From Moniliophthora roreri (lineage: Eukaryota; Basidiomycota; Agaricomycetes; Agaricales; Marasmiaceae): 64,000 nucleotides of DNA. Shown piece by piece: positions 35,393-47,924 of this stretch. Within the stretch, counting starts at the first letter, position 1; every line of letters begins with the position of its first letter. The stretch spans positions 1,612,001 to 1,676,000 of the forward strand of contig LATX02000211.1 in assembly GCA_001466705.2 (NCBI GenBank). The letters are read 5' to 3'. Below the pieces are notes generated by a model. It was not told where the DNA came from. It saw only the letters and a list, made by a program, of their open reading frames with translations, and ran no database searches. The position numbers and the translations under genes are program-made.

Positions 35393-36841
35393 ATGGCTGT
35401 CGATTTTACGCCCGAAGATGTGTTGTCGACCAACAACATCGTTACTCAACCTATTATCACTGTAATTGTGCGTCAACCCCTTTTCCGCCAATCATGATCT
35501 TCCCTTTGACATGATCTGTCTTCTCCCCTGCCAAGTTCGAGGGTATCGTCTATGGCAAGCCCGCGTCAACTCCCAAATCTGCCGCGTTAATCCTGATCTT
35601 CGTTTCTATGGCCAGGATTCTACGTTCTCCTTTTCGGAATGTGCATGTACCTCGTTATGCAGAAGCGTGTGCCTCACTTGAGGATATACATACCAGCCAT
35701 TATCATTCTTTTCATTCTCGCGACGATTGGTCTTATATTGAGCGTGGTCAACATCGAACACATATCTGCAGCATATGTCGGCACTCTCCGAACGGGGGAT
35801 CTCACAAAGTTGATGGTTGCGGCACCCAAGTCTTTACAGTTGAGGTACGATCTGTCTTTATATTGCCCTTTTCCTGTTCCGCTTGGGCTGACCTATCTCC
35901 TTTCTATTCAGTGCTGCCACACATTTCGTATACGTTCTGGCAAAGTACCTTCCTGCACCATAATACTCTATCCAATACTGATATACTGCTGCAGTGTTGT
36001 AACGGATGTCTCTCTGGTGGGCTCATCCTTACTTTCGCCTACAAAACTTCTTCATGAGTGTCCAACACACAGATATACCGCTGTTACATTATTTGGGGCT
36101 CCAAAAGGCGATTCATCGTCGCCCCGTGCTTAGTGTCCATTGGCAGTAATTGTGAGATCGACGACTTGTCTCCAGTGTATCTTACTCACAGACTTCAAGC
36201 ACTGGGCATCGTTGCCGTAGCATACCAGTTCAAAACAGATTTGAATTCATTCCTCACTGGCAATGACTTTTTCGTTGGATTCATGGGTAGCGTCACGTTT
36301 ACTACGCTGCTCTTGACTTTTATGATGGGTAAGTCCTGTCGTTCTCGACGTTAGCCTTTGAGCTCAATGATTATAGCGGGCCGTGTATGGTGGATCACTC
36401 GACGTCGCCGAAATGGCTTTGATTCCGGATTGATGAAAAAGATCAAAGCGACGGTGGCTATCATGCAAGTTTCCCGGGTTTCCTTGATAAGAGATCATAT
36501 TCTAATATGTTCCATTTCGTAGCTTGGAGTCGGCGCTCGTGTATGGTCTATTTCTGGTTGTCTATCAGATACAGAATGCGCGGTTACCCATGTCAGTTGA
36601 CTTGGGCATTTATCCGTTGTTGATTCAATTTGCTGTGCGTGTTTTCTCTCAGCTGAGCTGTCTTTCTTGATCTTAAGAATGTCTGTAGGGAATATCTCCG
36701 ACGCTGATCATCGTCCGCGCTGGCCTTGGGCTGAGCGTTGAGAACTCTGAAAATTCCAAACAAGAAGCCATCTTTGAGGGCTCGGGGGGCTATAGTCAAC
36801 AGATAACGGTTGAAACGATTGAAGAAAAATCCCAAGCTTGA
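35393..36841 (+). CDS. Seven-pass membrane protein of the agaricomycete-expanded type
   Basis: Exons 35393..35467, 35536..35554, 35616..35844, 35912..35944, 35995..36016, 36073..36328, 36377..36464, 36523..36634 and 36689..36841 splice to 328 codons with consistent phase. Family landmarks are YGFYVLLFGMCMYLV in helix 2, VTDVSLIYRCYIIW, MAGRVWWI, ILESALVYGLF and SPTLIIVRAGLGLS before a short cytoplasmic tail. The family is common in mushroom genomes; its function is unknown, though the topology is receptor-like. Two introns start with GC instead of GT (35555 and 36465). A paralog lies at 43252. Its stop is only 105 bp from the convergent DUF6535 gene. Confidence 0.85.
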
Positions 36842-36946
36842 TACACGGTTTCTGGCCGGTTTATATTTATTGACCGCACACGGTCTTATGTACATCGATA
36901 TTATATCCATTACGATCCTAAATCCTGACATAGGGAATTCCTTGAT

Positions 36947-39899
36947 CTAATTCGGGATGAAAGGCGCTGGTGGGGGGCTAGGGGAGGGGGGAGGCGGAAT
37001 GAACTCTTCACTCGACGTCGTTTGCGGCGAGCCCGAAATCGAAATGTTGAAAAATCGCGGAAAAAAGTGCTCCACTAACCGAGGATCAACAGCATGATCT
37101 TGTGCCACATTGTCGGAGCTTTGGTACAAAATGTGACCGAGGTGTTTACGACACCAAGTAAGGTGTTCATAGTCGAAATCTGAACTTCGGTGCAACAAAT
37201 AGTGAATATGGTGCACTTGATCGCCCGGGGAGTTTTCATCCTCGGGGAAAACTCCATCCAAGTATGCGTATACTAGGCGAGCAAGTGTAATATGAGCACG
37301 CCAAAGATCGGGTTGATCTGATCTCTTTTCCTGAATGTCAAGGTCTTCGAAATATTCTCGAATATTCCGAAGGCCATCACACCCAAGGAATGCAGAATGT
37401 GTGACGGGGTATATATCGCCTTCGCGGATCCTCAAGATCTCTGACACGAATTCTAATACACTTATGAAATGTGTTTTGTCAGCACGAGCGTTTCCGTGAA
37501 CGACCAGAGATTTTAAGGACTCCGTCAACGCCATTATAGACTCGGCTCGAAGGCTATAGCTGCGTAACGGAAATAAGTTTGACGTCGTGATTTTTAAAAG
37601 ACGCAAAAATATGTTCAGGTGTTTGTGGAACCTCCAATCCCGTGCTCCATAATGGAAGAGGTGTGCCAGTGGTCTTCCCAGCTGACACAGCATGAACTCT
37701 ATCGTCCCCGATTCAAGAGCCCACTCTTGGTGACGGAAGGTAACTTGATTAAACGCAACCCTGGCATGAGGCTCAATGAGGCCCATAATCGCCAATCCAG
37801 CATTTACTAAATCAAGTCGGTCGGTAAAAGCATTTTGATACAGATCGAGGAAGCGCTGCAGGTGATAGAGGTTGAGGTAGATATGGTTCAGCTTGCGGAA
37901 CAAGTTTCAGGTATTGAAAGAGCGGAATAAAAACAAGACATACCTGCCATGGGTCGAGAGGCTTGGGCGAGTTATGCTTTAGGACGGCGTGGAGAGCTCG
38001 GGCTATGTCACGTTTGAATGATGGATCCTCGTCGCGAAGAGCCTTCAAATGAATTGCCCTTGCATTGATATAAGTCAAATGGCGATGGTTCATTTTTTGG
38101 TCTTCTTGCAGTGTTGGAATATATTGCACGTAACCTGAACCAACATTCCGGAATAGAAATCGTGCGATGGACCATTGCGTAGGCAAATCTAGCTGACGTC
38201 CATCACAGACAACTCGCAGAATATCCTTCCATACTGCGGCAGTCAAGCAGAGCTCTTCTGGCTTATCGAAGTATTCGTTGAAGAGTTCTGAGAGCCGAAA
38301 CGGGTTCTCCGCTCTATCCAGAGAAATGGCTGAAATGGCGAGGTAATCTGGTCTGTGAATCTCTTTCCCCTTCTTGTAGAACTCATGGGAGTATAGACGC
38401 AGAATCGAAGCACTGGATGGTTCCAGCTGAATGCACGCTCTCGCGAGCCTTTCAGCTGTTCCATGTTTGTCCGTTTTGATACGTTTCTCGAGAGAAAAAC
38501 AGCCACGTAGCATGTGAAGTGCGGCGTGATAGACGCCACTCTTTCTCAGCAAAAAGATGTGGCTGAAATCGGGAGGTAACCCTGCTAGTGCTTGGACGGC
38601 AATGTTGTTAATCATCGGGTTGCTGGATGAGGTATTGTACAGCCATATAAGGGATTCTGCAACCAGCAATGAACCCATGTTCTGTACATGGGTACTCTCC
38701 TCGTTTTCCGATCCTCGAGGTTGATGAAACGTATGACTTTCTGGGGGACGTGTGGAACGGGTGAAAAAACGAAGAGTGAAGGCAAGTGTTGAACGAAGAC
38801 CGCGGCGAAGGACGTCACGTTCGTGAACTCGAGACGTCGAAAAGGCCGTGCTCAACACGTTTACGGCGGAAGCGACCATAGGTTCCATAACTCTGTCCAC
38901 GTACAGCGTTATAGTGTTTAGGGAGAGTCCAAGGGAATGAAGGGAGGATGTCACATATGATTTATATGGACAATCTGGATAAATGAGTGGGAGAATGTTC
39001 GAAGCGATGTAAAGCACGAAACACAATAGCGTTTGCGTGCCAATCATCCACGAAATCGTGGTGTGCAATGAGGAAAGGAATAATACTAGTCCTGCAAGGA
39101 ATATGAACAACGCAAGGTGCAGGAGCACAGGCAGAAACCCGATGATGAAAGGTACCTTCCAGCGTTGGATGCCCATGTATCTGTACTGACGGATCAGGGC
39201 GTGGTCGCGAGGCGGTCCTGAACTGAACGAAATATATGCTTGAATCCATTGCTTCACTAACACGGCTATGAGTGCCGTCGTAAGACTGAAGCTGAGGCTG
39301 ATTAGCCAAAGTGCATTGATCCAAACATCGGTAGCAGAGTGCGTCTGGGAATCCACATTGAGAGATGACCTTTGAACGGCTTCTGCTGATTGTCCCGTAG
39401 CAGCAGCACGCTGAACAGCGACCAGCTCCTGCAGAAGAAAAGCTGTGATTTGCACATAGTCGGGTTCCAAAGCTTGAGTTGTTTGAACGACAAATGTTGT
39501 CACAACCGCGGAAAACAGACCAGCCTAATGTAACGATCAGTCACCGTCAAGATCGACGCGTGAAGCGCACGTACGAACACTAGGAGTACATCAATGGTGT
39601 CCTTCCATCCGCTTAACATTTCCATGTCGAATAGACCGCTCTCATCTAGGTAGGCCATCCAAACGCGTGCATCACTTCCTATTTCCTCCCCGTACGCATC
39701 CTCCGGGTATTCTTGCTCATAATCACGGGTATCTAGGCGAGAAACGTCAGGAATCCGGAAGCATGAACCAAGAAACTTCATGCATACGGGGTCTATATCC
39801 CGGAAATGAGTTTTCTCTTTGTATCCCAAACAATGTGCTCCCGCTTGACTCGGACCTCCTAAAAGGGACTCGAACATTCGAAGACGATGCGGACGACAT
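36947..39899 (-). CDS. DUF6535-family membrane protein
   Basis: Exons in reading order 39788..39899, 39575..39732, 37944..39524 and 36947..37891 splice to 931 codons. The start at 39899 (MSSASSS) is chosen because splicing from it gives the family's acidic lead-in (DYEQEYPEDAYGEE). Then come WKDTIDVLLVFAGLFSAVV, the TTFVVQT strand, WLISLSFSLTTALIAVLVKQW, and two further hydrophobic helices (LPVLLHLALFIFLAGLVLF and LLCFVLYIASNILPLIY). The long remainder is helical and soluble-looking, ending in a Pro-rich tail. DUF6535 proteins are widespread in Agaricomycetes with no known function. Confidence 0.85.
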
Positions 39900-40508
39900 G
39901 GAGAGCAGCGATGAATAGGGAAGGAAACAAGCAAACTCTACCCCAGGTCATCCGACTTGATGACTTGATGGGCGCGACATGGTGACAGAGAAGAGCAGAA
40001 GAATGACCTCCAAAAAAGGAAAGTTCGATCCGTCTTGAGTGGGGGCCATCAGCAAACCTGCCAGATGCTTGTCGGCTTTTTTGCCGCTTTTAGGTGCCTT
40101 CCGGCAGTCAAGTACCCCAATTATCCCACTTTTCTCACTCACGGTCACGCTCGTTTTGGGCCATTTCACTTGCAATACACCCTGACTGTAAGCTTTATTG
40201 AATATATTCACATCTGGATAAAGGAGGGACGACAGAGAGTCCAGTACGCTGCAGCTTTTTGGCACTCGGACCTAACTTGCGGCATCTCACCTTTCGGCCA
40301 AAAATTCCTAAAAAACGGACCAAAATGTGGCCAAAATCACGTACTAGGTTCCGTTGTAAATAGATAGATAGATAGATTACAGTATGAACAACAGGCCATT
40401 ACTGTACTGTACACACATTCACACAGAAATGACAGAAAGATGGTATATTGCAATGATAAACCGTTCTAGTTCCGTTTCCTGACATATCCAAACATCTTGT
40501 TTTAACGT
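39900..40508. other. Intergenic, Lys/Gly-type low-complexity words, no gene
   Basis: GCCAAAAA/TTTTTGGC-type words around 40070-40340 recall the small element at 5613-5910. A short GATA tandem run lies at about 40361-40376. No gene was supported. Confidence 0.4.
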
Positions 40509-41522
40509 CTACACTTGTGCCTGACCAGCATACCCGGTATGCTGAGACGTAGGGGCCGGAGAGTACTGCTGCTGGGGTTGAGCGTAAACTGGGTTTCCTT
40601 GGCTGGGGGCAGGCGAAGGATACTGCTGAGCAGCCTGGTATTGCTGCTGTGGCACCTGTTGAGGTACACCAGTGTATTGAGGTTGAACGCCAGGAGCCAT
40701 CATCATCGTACCCTCGTTCTGTGGGGCGGTGGCATTGACCTCGAAGTATTTAGCTTCGGTGGCGGAGACGAGCCATACATCGTTTCCGCGGGACTTTCCA
40801 ATAATGCAGAAGGTGATGGTAGTGACGACGTAGCCAAAGACTAGAAACCGATTCAGGACTCGGAGTTGTAGGTGATATGGGAGAACTAAGCTCACAGAAA
40901 ATCCAAAGCACGAAGGACAATCCCTGAAGGGCCGATATTTCTTGACAGAATGTTCTGTCTGTTGCCAAATGGAAATATGAGCACGCTTCCCTGTTTTCAC
41001 GACGCAAAGTCTTACCTATTGCAAAACGGACGTTCCCACATGCTGTTGAGGCGAAGAAAAACGAACCAGCTTGCGTCAACAGGATCGATTCAGCCAGCCA
41101 GAGCACAGTAAGGAAGCCTTCAGAGGGTTGAGTGTCGGAACACAGGTACATAAACGAGTTGAGAATATACCAAGGACGGGAATCTCCACAACGTTCATTG
41201 TCAAAAAAGTGCCTTTTCGCAGAATACCCATCACCAGGCTGTCACGAAGCTATCAGAGACAACAGTAAGTAGAGAAGTAGGGTGTAACCTACAATACCGG
41301 CAACGTTATAAGGTTGAAAACACCGCAGGCAACCGCAAGGCCCTCGAAATCATAAGTAAGAGCGGTGAGACTAAGCATATGGCCTCCAATAGCGATCGAG
41401 ACGAAGCCAAACAACAGTCCAAGACCTGCGGTGAACAGACATGAGCAGCTGTACCAAGCGTGCAAAGTGTCTCACGTACTGAGGGTTACAAGCCGAGCAA
41501 TGGAAATCCAGGAAAGAGCCAT
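40509..41522 (-). CDS. MARVEL-like tetraspan membrane protein
   Basis: Exons in reading order 41480..41522, 41298..41425, 41171..41249, 41016..41117, 40896..40940 and 40509..40840 splice to 242 codons. Four hydrophobic segments (about residues 5-30, 35-60, 78-110 and 125-150) and the MVVEIPVLG.. / FGYVVTTITF features fit the fungal MARVEL-like tetraspan group, whose members act in membrane organisation and vesicle traffic. The cytosolic C-terminus is about 65 residues, rich in Gln, Pro and Tyr (QQYPSPAPSQ). It was assigned by topology and tail composition, so the exact family is likely rather than certain. Confidence 0.75.
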
Positions 41523-43251
41523 GACGGTTGAACAACAGGCTAGAGAGGGGAAATGGGACTAGGATGAACTCTTGAACGAGACGCGATTTAAATCTATCAT
41601 GCCGTATTCGAGGAACCGGGCGTTTGTAGGCTGACTATAATGGTAGGGCGCGAGCTGTCACGGAGCTGTCGAACTGTCCTGTCAATAGCCACGACCCTTC
41701 ATGAAAGACGTGAAAAGGAGTTCTAGTCGACATGCTAATTGCCAGCTCCTATCATGCATCTCTACTGTCTGGCATAACATCTTGGTATCCTTACGTGCAG
41801 CACGACAACTTTTTCATAAACCTAGGAGCAAACAAATACCAAGGCGTTGTGAAGAGATGTTCAGGCACCGGAAGTATGACTCACCCTTCACTCGGTGTTC
41901 ATGCAGGGATCGAGGTCGAAGAGTCTGTTCTGAACTGTCAATCTTTGAAGTGGAGCCCGAGTAAATATTCGGTGGATTTCCGGAAAGAAGTGAGTGGGGG
42001 GATTATTAGCTCACTCATCTTACCACATCATTCACTGGTATGAATCTATCCGGACGTCAACCAGATGCTGACAGTGACTGGTGTACGGCCTCACCTCACC
42101 CCCAGCGCCCTTTACAGAGATGTCACCTCAGGCCTGTTGCCCAGCGACGCTGACAGATTATTTACATATGGCGTAAGTTCGTGCCTGACGCATACGAGAG
42201 ACAGAAGGTGAATGAAGCTATCGCCCGCAAGGGATTTGCGAGGGGTGGTATACTCATCTTCAGAACTTGCATCTTCACATTTGCACTTGCACGAATCCAG
42301 CTGGATGATGATGGTTTGGCTGTGTAGAGATAAGCGTGAGAATGATAATTGTGAAATGATTAATCCGTGCCTGGGTACAGCCACTGCCCATCAATCACCG
42401 TGACGTTTTGCTCTTGACTAACTCCCTTCAATACGTTGCAGCTCGCCCGAAAGCTAGTTCAGAAAGGATGTGCTTGCGAAGAAGAAGGCTTGTAATATCT
42501 GCAGCCTAATCCGTTTATGGCCGATATACTGTATCACCTCGATCCCTTCGTCATGGGTCACGGAGGCCTCGAAAAGTCACAGTGTGTGTCACATGTCACA
42601 GGTCACTGATTGACGGCTATTCGGGCTGCTCGGACACTAGAAACAAGTTCCGTTTGCTTTGTCACAGGTCACACCACCTGACGAAGTGATCGAAACGATA
42701 CAGTACGGATTGATAATGTCACTGTACGCCGGTGCAGTTCCCTTTTCACTGCAATCATCAAGTTCTTCAATTTCTCATCCTGTTTATCTGCTTCGTAGAT
42801 CCTCACGTTTCATCTTCTGCTTCATCATGTTGGTCGCATCGGAAGATTGATCTATCGGGCGAAGCATACTTATATTGCAGGAAACGCAACCCCAACGTCC
42901 TCCCGAAGCCGTCTCAAGCTCTCTGCGAGTTGATCTTCGAGACATGGAGTCCATTTAGAGAGATCGGAATCCCCTTAGTATCGTCCGGAAGTCCTGCTGG
43001 AGGATCCCATCGTACGAGTACTATTGGCCCCGGTCAACCGATGCAGTGGCTCAAATTGATTGATGACGGACCAAATCCTCGTATAACCTTAAGTAGTTTG
43101 GTAGTGCATATTTGCATCGTATCTAGTATATATGCAATGTTCCGACTTATGGACTAGATTCCCTGGTAACCCCCATCGTATAGTCACCTTCCTCTCTCTA
43201 ACGTTCAAGACCGCAGGCGGAACACTTTCGAACCTCGAGATTTTGCGTGTC
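41523..43251. other. Intergenic, possible decayed start of a seven-pass paralog
   Basis: At about 42668-42760 a frame reads PPDEVIETIQYG and SLYAGAVPF, similar to the N-terminal exon of the neighbouring seven-pass gene (TPDEAAQLIDILF). It has no in-frame ATG upstream and runs into stops without a matching second exon. It may be a leftover 5' fragment of another copy. The rest shows nothing recognisable. Confidence 0.35.
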
Positions 43252-44930
43252 ATGGCTTCTGCAGGCCGGTGTCCGGGAGTCCGTACACCTGACGAAGCTG
43301 CGCAATTGATAGATATTCTCTTCAGTGTACCGCTAGCGACTTTTTCGGTAAGCAAGAATTTCGCTGTGATTGTTTATGCCTTTCTCCTGTTGACGTTTCT
43401 TTCTAGGCACTAGTTTTTACATATGGTATCTAACACTCCAAGCCACCCGCCATAACGATACACTAATGTCAACCTGAGGCTTCTATACCCTTCTCTTCAT
43501 CGCGTCACTCTACGTTCTCGATATCAACCCGCGCGGGAAGCAGCAGAAGATCTTCCATATAGTTTCGTCAACTCTCCTTTTCCTTCTCGTCACTGGACAG
43601 GTCTTATGTCACCTCGTAAGCGAGGGAGTAGCATTGCATAGCGCATGGGTTGTGGTTCTCTCACTAGGCAGTACCTTAGACTCTAGTCTGTCGGGGAAGT
43701 TCCAGTAAGTTTTGAATTCTGTCAAATGGAGACAAGATGACGATGTATATTGTGTTTCATAGGGAAGCTGCATTTTGGTTCTTCACGCTTATCAAGTACG
43801 ACCCTGAAATTCATCCTAAAGAAACATATATTCACCTTTCCCTTCCAACAGCACTCTTGCTGAAATCATCCTCGTATGTTGGCAATCTGCTTTTTTGCAT
43901 CAGGATCAGCGGTGTCATAGCATTTGCTTAGATTCATCGCACATGGGTAGTTTGGGGTTTCAGCAAAAGAATCATCATTATTCCTATCCTCTTTACGCTG
44001 GCAAACCTAGGTAAGACCCAGATAACGTTGGCAGCGCCTCGGGTGACTTACATTTAGTGCGTTAGCAACGGGCATAGTGGGACATATGTTAACCCAACTA
44101 AGATCGACTCAAAAAACTGCCGAAGGTCTGTCAGAAACCCAGAGCATTCTGTTCTCGGGGGTATTCATGGGCGTCAATGTCTTGACGAATTTGGTATTGA
44201 CGGGATTGCTGGGTGGGTCATTCATTTCCATTTAACCCAGCTTCCTAGCTTATTACTCTCACCCAGCCGGTCGCATATGGTACATCAGACACACGAACAG
44301 CAAGTTATTGGGTCGAGTTTATACGAAGCGATATTCTGCTTTGATTTCCATCATGTTCGTATGATCTGATCAATTGTTTTCAGTTCTACGTCTGACATCA
44401 ATCAATACAGCCTCGAGTCTGGAGCGCTATATCCACTCTTCTTGATCGCCAACATTGTGCTAACCTTTGGCGTCTTTCCGGTGAAGGATAGGCTCCGCAT
44501 CGCCCACGCAGCGGCAATTATATCCAACTCTTTGGGTCTTGTTGCGGTACGAACGCACTTTTTAACGTGAAACTCGTGCGCTCATTTACCAGGTTTAATT
44601 TAGGCTATAGCACCCACCCTCATCGTCGTTCGCGCTGGGCTGGGAATTAGTATCGAGCAAACCGCTGTTATATCATCATCATCGCCAAGTTCAATGCCTA
44701 TATCGACACTTCGTGCTGCGAGCCATCAAGAAAGAAGTACTACAGCTCCCGTCACGCGCGCAGGTACGGTGAGAAGCTTCCCTACGGTGTGGTCGAGGGA
44801 TTCCTGGAGAGTTGAGCGAGACTCGGATAGTCAGGTAGATTATCTTGGCGTCAGAATAGGGGACGACAAATTCGAAGATAGTGTCCTCAAGTATCATTAC
44901 CAACAACGAAGAAGTGTTGTAATGCAATAG
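43252..44930 (+). CDS. Seven-pass membrane protein, paralog of 35393
   Basis: Exons 43252..43347, 43407..43425, 43479..43704, 43763..43795, 43852..43873, 43932..44010, 44066..44212, 44267..44354, 44411..44546 and 44604..44930 splice to 390 codons. Landmarks are YGFYTLLFIASLYVL, AEIILIHRTWVVW, LAGRIWYIR, ILESGALYPLF and APTLIVVRAGLGIS. Five exons have the same length as in the 35393 gene (19, 33, 22 and 88 nt among them). The tail is longer (about 95 residues), Ser-rich then acidic. The start at 43252 is the first ATG giving the family N-terminus. All introns here are GT-AG. Confidence 0.85.
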
Positions 44931-45104
44931 CGCGCACACATGTACCGTCGTTGATAGGATGTTATGTTGTATTATATCGTTTGTGTATTCTATATATTGA
45001 TCCTAGAAATACCTTGCTATTCAGTCTAACAAAAGTCCCGCCTTCGTGAAAGCAACGGCGATAACGCGATCTACGGTCCCCACAAGATGAAGATCTTCCA
45101 ATTC

Positions 45105-45694
45105 TCAGAAATTCAAAACTATATGGAATCGGGGAACATCTTTCCTGTCTGACAGGTCTGCAATCCGATGGTCAGCTACTGTTTGTAATGTACCTGAAGG
45201 GCATCGCGTACCGTAAGAATCCTCGTCCTGGAACAGTATTACCTTAGATGCGTGCACGGAAATCGAAAACGGAAGACCTGCGTCAGTTATACTTACGTCG
45301 ACTGTCCAACTGTCTTCTCCCGCGATGATAGCTGTAGTCAGTACGGGAAGAGGAGGGATGTCCGAGTACGAACCTGAATGCAAACGTATCCGTTGCAAAG
45401 TGTAGTGACACCCAAGAGCTGACGGAAACGAAGATGGTCCTTGAACCTGAAAAAGAGGATATTAAAACCTTCAGCGCCGAAGCGTTTGTTGCCCACATAC
45501 CTCGTAATCTTGTTTTCCTCATGACAATCCGTGCGCAACAGGATGTCGCCTAAATGTTGTAGTAGGGGGACCGGGGCACGGAGCGGAGGTTCCAGGCCTG
45601 TTTGGCAGTGTTTGGCATGAGCTTCCGGCGCGTAGTCTACATTTCCGTGTACGTAGTTAGCCATCATCAGAACCAGCAGCATCGTCTTCGGCAT
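45105..45694 (-). CDS. Small secreted protein, unrecognised
   Basis: Exons in reading order 45497..45694, 45374..45446, 45297..45331 and 45105..45242 splice to about 147 codons. The signal peptide is MPKTMLLVLMMANYVHG. The mature part has four Cys and ends in DHRIADLSDRKD and FHIVLNF, looking like a small beta-rich secreted domain. A 33 nt in-frame stretch (45179-45211) could be an intron but is kept as coding because it is too short and stays open. The first donor (gtgggc) is non-ideal. I do not recognise the family. Confidence 0.45.
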
Positions 45695-47839
45695 TGCGAT
45701 AGCCAGACCACTCGGCCCTCTCCAATGTGTAGATGCATATAATGTTGAGGGCGAGATCCAAGCCTATTAGATTAGGCAGGTTACCAAAGAAACCACATAC
45801 AGGACATCTTCAGCGGACGTCAGCATGAGGCATTGCATTCCATGAAGGCCAACATACACTTGGATGACAGAAGGCAGTATACTTGAATGATCAAGCAGGT
45901 GGTGGCGCGGGTGGATATAACGAATCATATGGGATGACTTTTTAGAGGTAGTACCAGAGAAGGTTGAGTTCCTAACAAAGAGTAAGACGTAGCGGATAGC
46001 AGAACAGAAGGCCATGTACCTGATAAGCATGTGTCATCTAAGTCTCCTTCAGAAATCGCTCTCGCAGCACATCGTTTCTTCTCATCTCCAGGATGTAGAG
46101 ACCAGAAATCCAGTAATCATAGGGACGTTAGACATGGAATATTGAGAGTGAAAGATTTCAACGAAAATGAGCACTGAATGATATAGTCGTACCCGTGAAG
46201 GTATAAAGTTCGCACCTCGCATATAGAGAATTTCCAAGTAAGGAATTGTCGCCTCGAATGCCGGTACCTTTCTACCTTGACGGACTGATGGGAGTTGCTG
46301 AAAGAAATTGGTTCAACGTCAGTTGCGATACACGTGCCAGGTACTGTACCCCAGGCCGCGTGAATTTATGTGCCATGCTCCATATGTAATGCAGCCGCTC
46401 CCAAGGCTGCTCTCTACTCCAAGGCTGCCAGCTCTCACGATTTGCTTCTGACAGAGTATATTACTCGACTTCTGCCTTACTAGGGCACAAACACGGCAAG
46501 GACTCTTGGTATTTGGTAAATTTCACCCAGCTTGGACTCAATTTCGACTCATAAAAGATGACAGAGCAATAATTCACTGTGGGTTCTCTTGATTGGCCAA
46601 TCTCAAGCTAATGGAAACAAGGTGTCTGCGCCGGTGTTGCCTTGGATATTTCTTGAACCACTCAAATTTTCACCCACGATTTGTGCATTCAACTACTTGA
46701 GGGTATCGACATCAGACGTGAGTACGATCAGGTACGTGCGTCTCCCCTCTGTTTTCCTTATTCTTACGCTGAATATATTCCAGCCAAGTTCTAGGAAAAA
46801 CTGTTCTCGGATCAAAGTATTGTAGAAATGTCAAATTGACTCTCGTCGACTTCCCGACAGCCCGACTCGAATCATTTCCTTTTCCTTCGAACAATGAAGA
46901 GCGCGACGCGGGATGACGATAGCTCAGGCTGGCGTTGGCGGCACCGACGCCCGACTCTCGAGTCAACGACGGGTATATAAAGGATATGTTGAGAGTATGT
47001 CCGTCCATCGCCTTTCTTTCCTGTGTGAAACGTGATTCCATTATTCAGAATAACGGCCTTCGAGCTCCTCGCCGGTACTAAATGAAGCCCGAAGACCCAG
47101 GCACTTCCGTGTCCATCCGTCCTTGTTCCTTGTTTCCGAACTCCTTGTTCTCCATTCCTTGTTCTCCCTTCCGATTGGCAATCCGCTTCCCAAGCTGTTG
47201 AGCTTAAGCGATGTCAACGGCGTTGGGCGTTGTGGGAACGGGCGTCTACTTGCTTGGGAAACTTCCTGCGCTATTTTTGCCGTTGTCTAATCAGAGAACG
47301 GGACGCCTCGGTAGTACTATCAGCTGATGATTGACGCAAACAAAGAAGTGCAGGTTCTATGGGCGCCGAGCGTGTAACATGCCTTATTCGGGTACCTTGG
47401 GCATTTCCGCCGCGTCGGTAACGGGGCGGGAGTGGGGCGGGAAGCTATCCAAATGGGTCAAGAAGCGTCGGGATCGTGTCAAATGACCCTCTTCACATGG
47501 TCGCGACGCGCTCAGGGTTCAGGGGGTTCTACGTTTGGCGCCCGGTACACAGCCCCAAAATCCTTGAAAAAATGAAACCATTATTCGACATGGTGGACGA
47601 CGCTATTCGGTTCTGATGGTATCAAACGACAGTGCGGATCTGCAGAAAGCTGTAGTCAAAGGTGTTGAGACGTTCTTGTTGGTAACGACGCCCATCTGCC
47701 TCATGTCTTTGATGCGGTGCGGATTTGATGTTGGGCGTTTGTCGGAGTTTGGAACGCGAGATTATAAGAGGCACGGTGCGGGAGCGAGTCAGAGTGATTC
47801 CTACCTTTCCCCACCTCAACACACTGTCGCCATATTGTT
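45695..47839. other. 2.1 kb intergenic region before the bZIP gene
   Basis: Short frames only. A GATTATAAGAGG sequence at about 47758-47770 is a possible TATA-type element for the bZIP gene. The AT content falls and CG-rich words rise from about 47000 onward, as expected for a promoter. Confidence 0.4.
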
Positions 47840-47910
47840 GTGAGTCCCTTGTTTCGTCCCGTCCTCTGTCTTTGTTTTGTGTTTTGTGCCTACCGTGTTC
47901 CTACGTGTAG
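47840..47910 (+). other. Likely 5' UTR intron of the bZIP gene
   Basis: A gtgagt donor at 47840 and a cgtgtag acceptor ending at 47910 flank a pyrimidine-rich 71 nt stretch just upstream of the start codon at 47925. Confidence 0.45.
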
Positions 47911-47924
47911 TTTCCCGAGTCATA

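Noticed and set aside
42732..43157. 141-codon plus-strand frame upstream of the seven-pass gene
   Set aside because: Apart from a short N-terminal-like block in another frame, it does not match the seven-pass family, and splice joining to 43252 fails.
46712..47041. 109-codon minus-strand frame before the bZIP gene
   Set aside because: No start context, domain or splice chain; probably chance.
47703..47843. Possible upstream ORF controlling the Gcn4-like gene
   Set aside because: It starts upstream of the probable TATA-type element, so it is unlikely to be in the mRNA; no other leader ORF was found.
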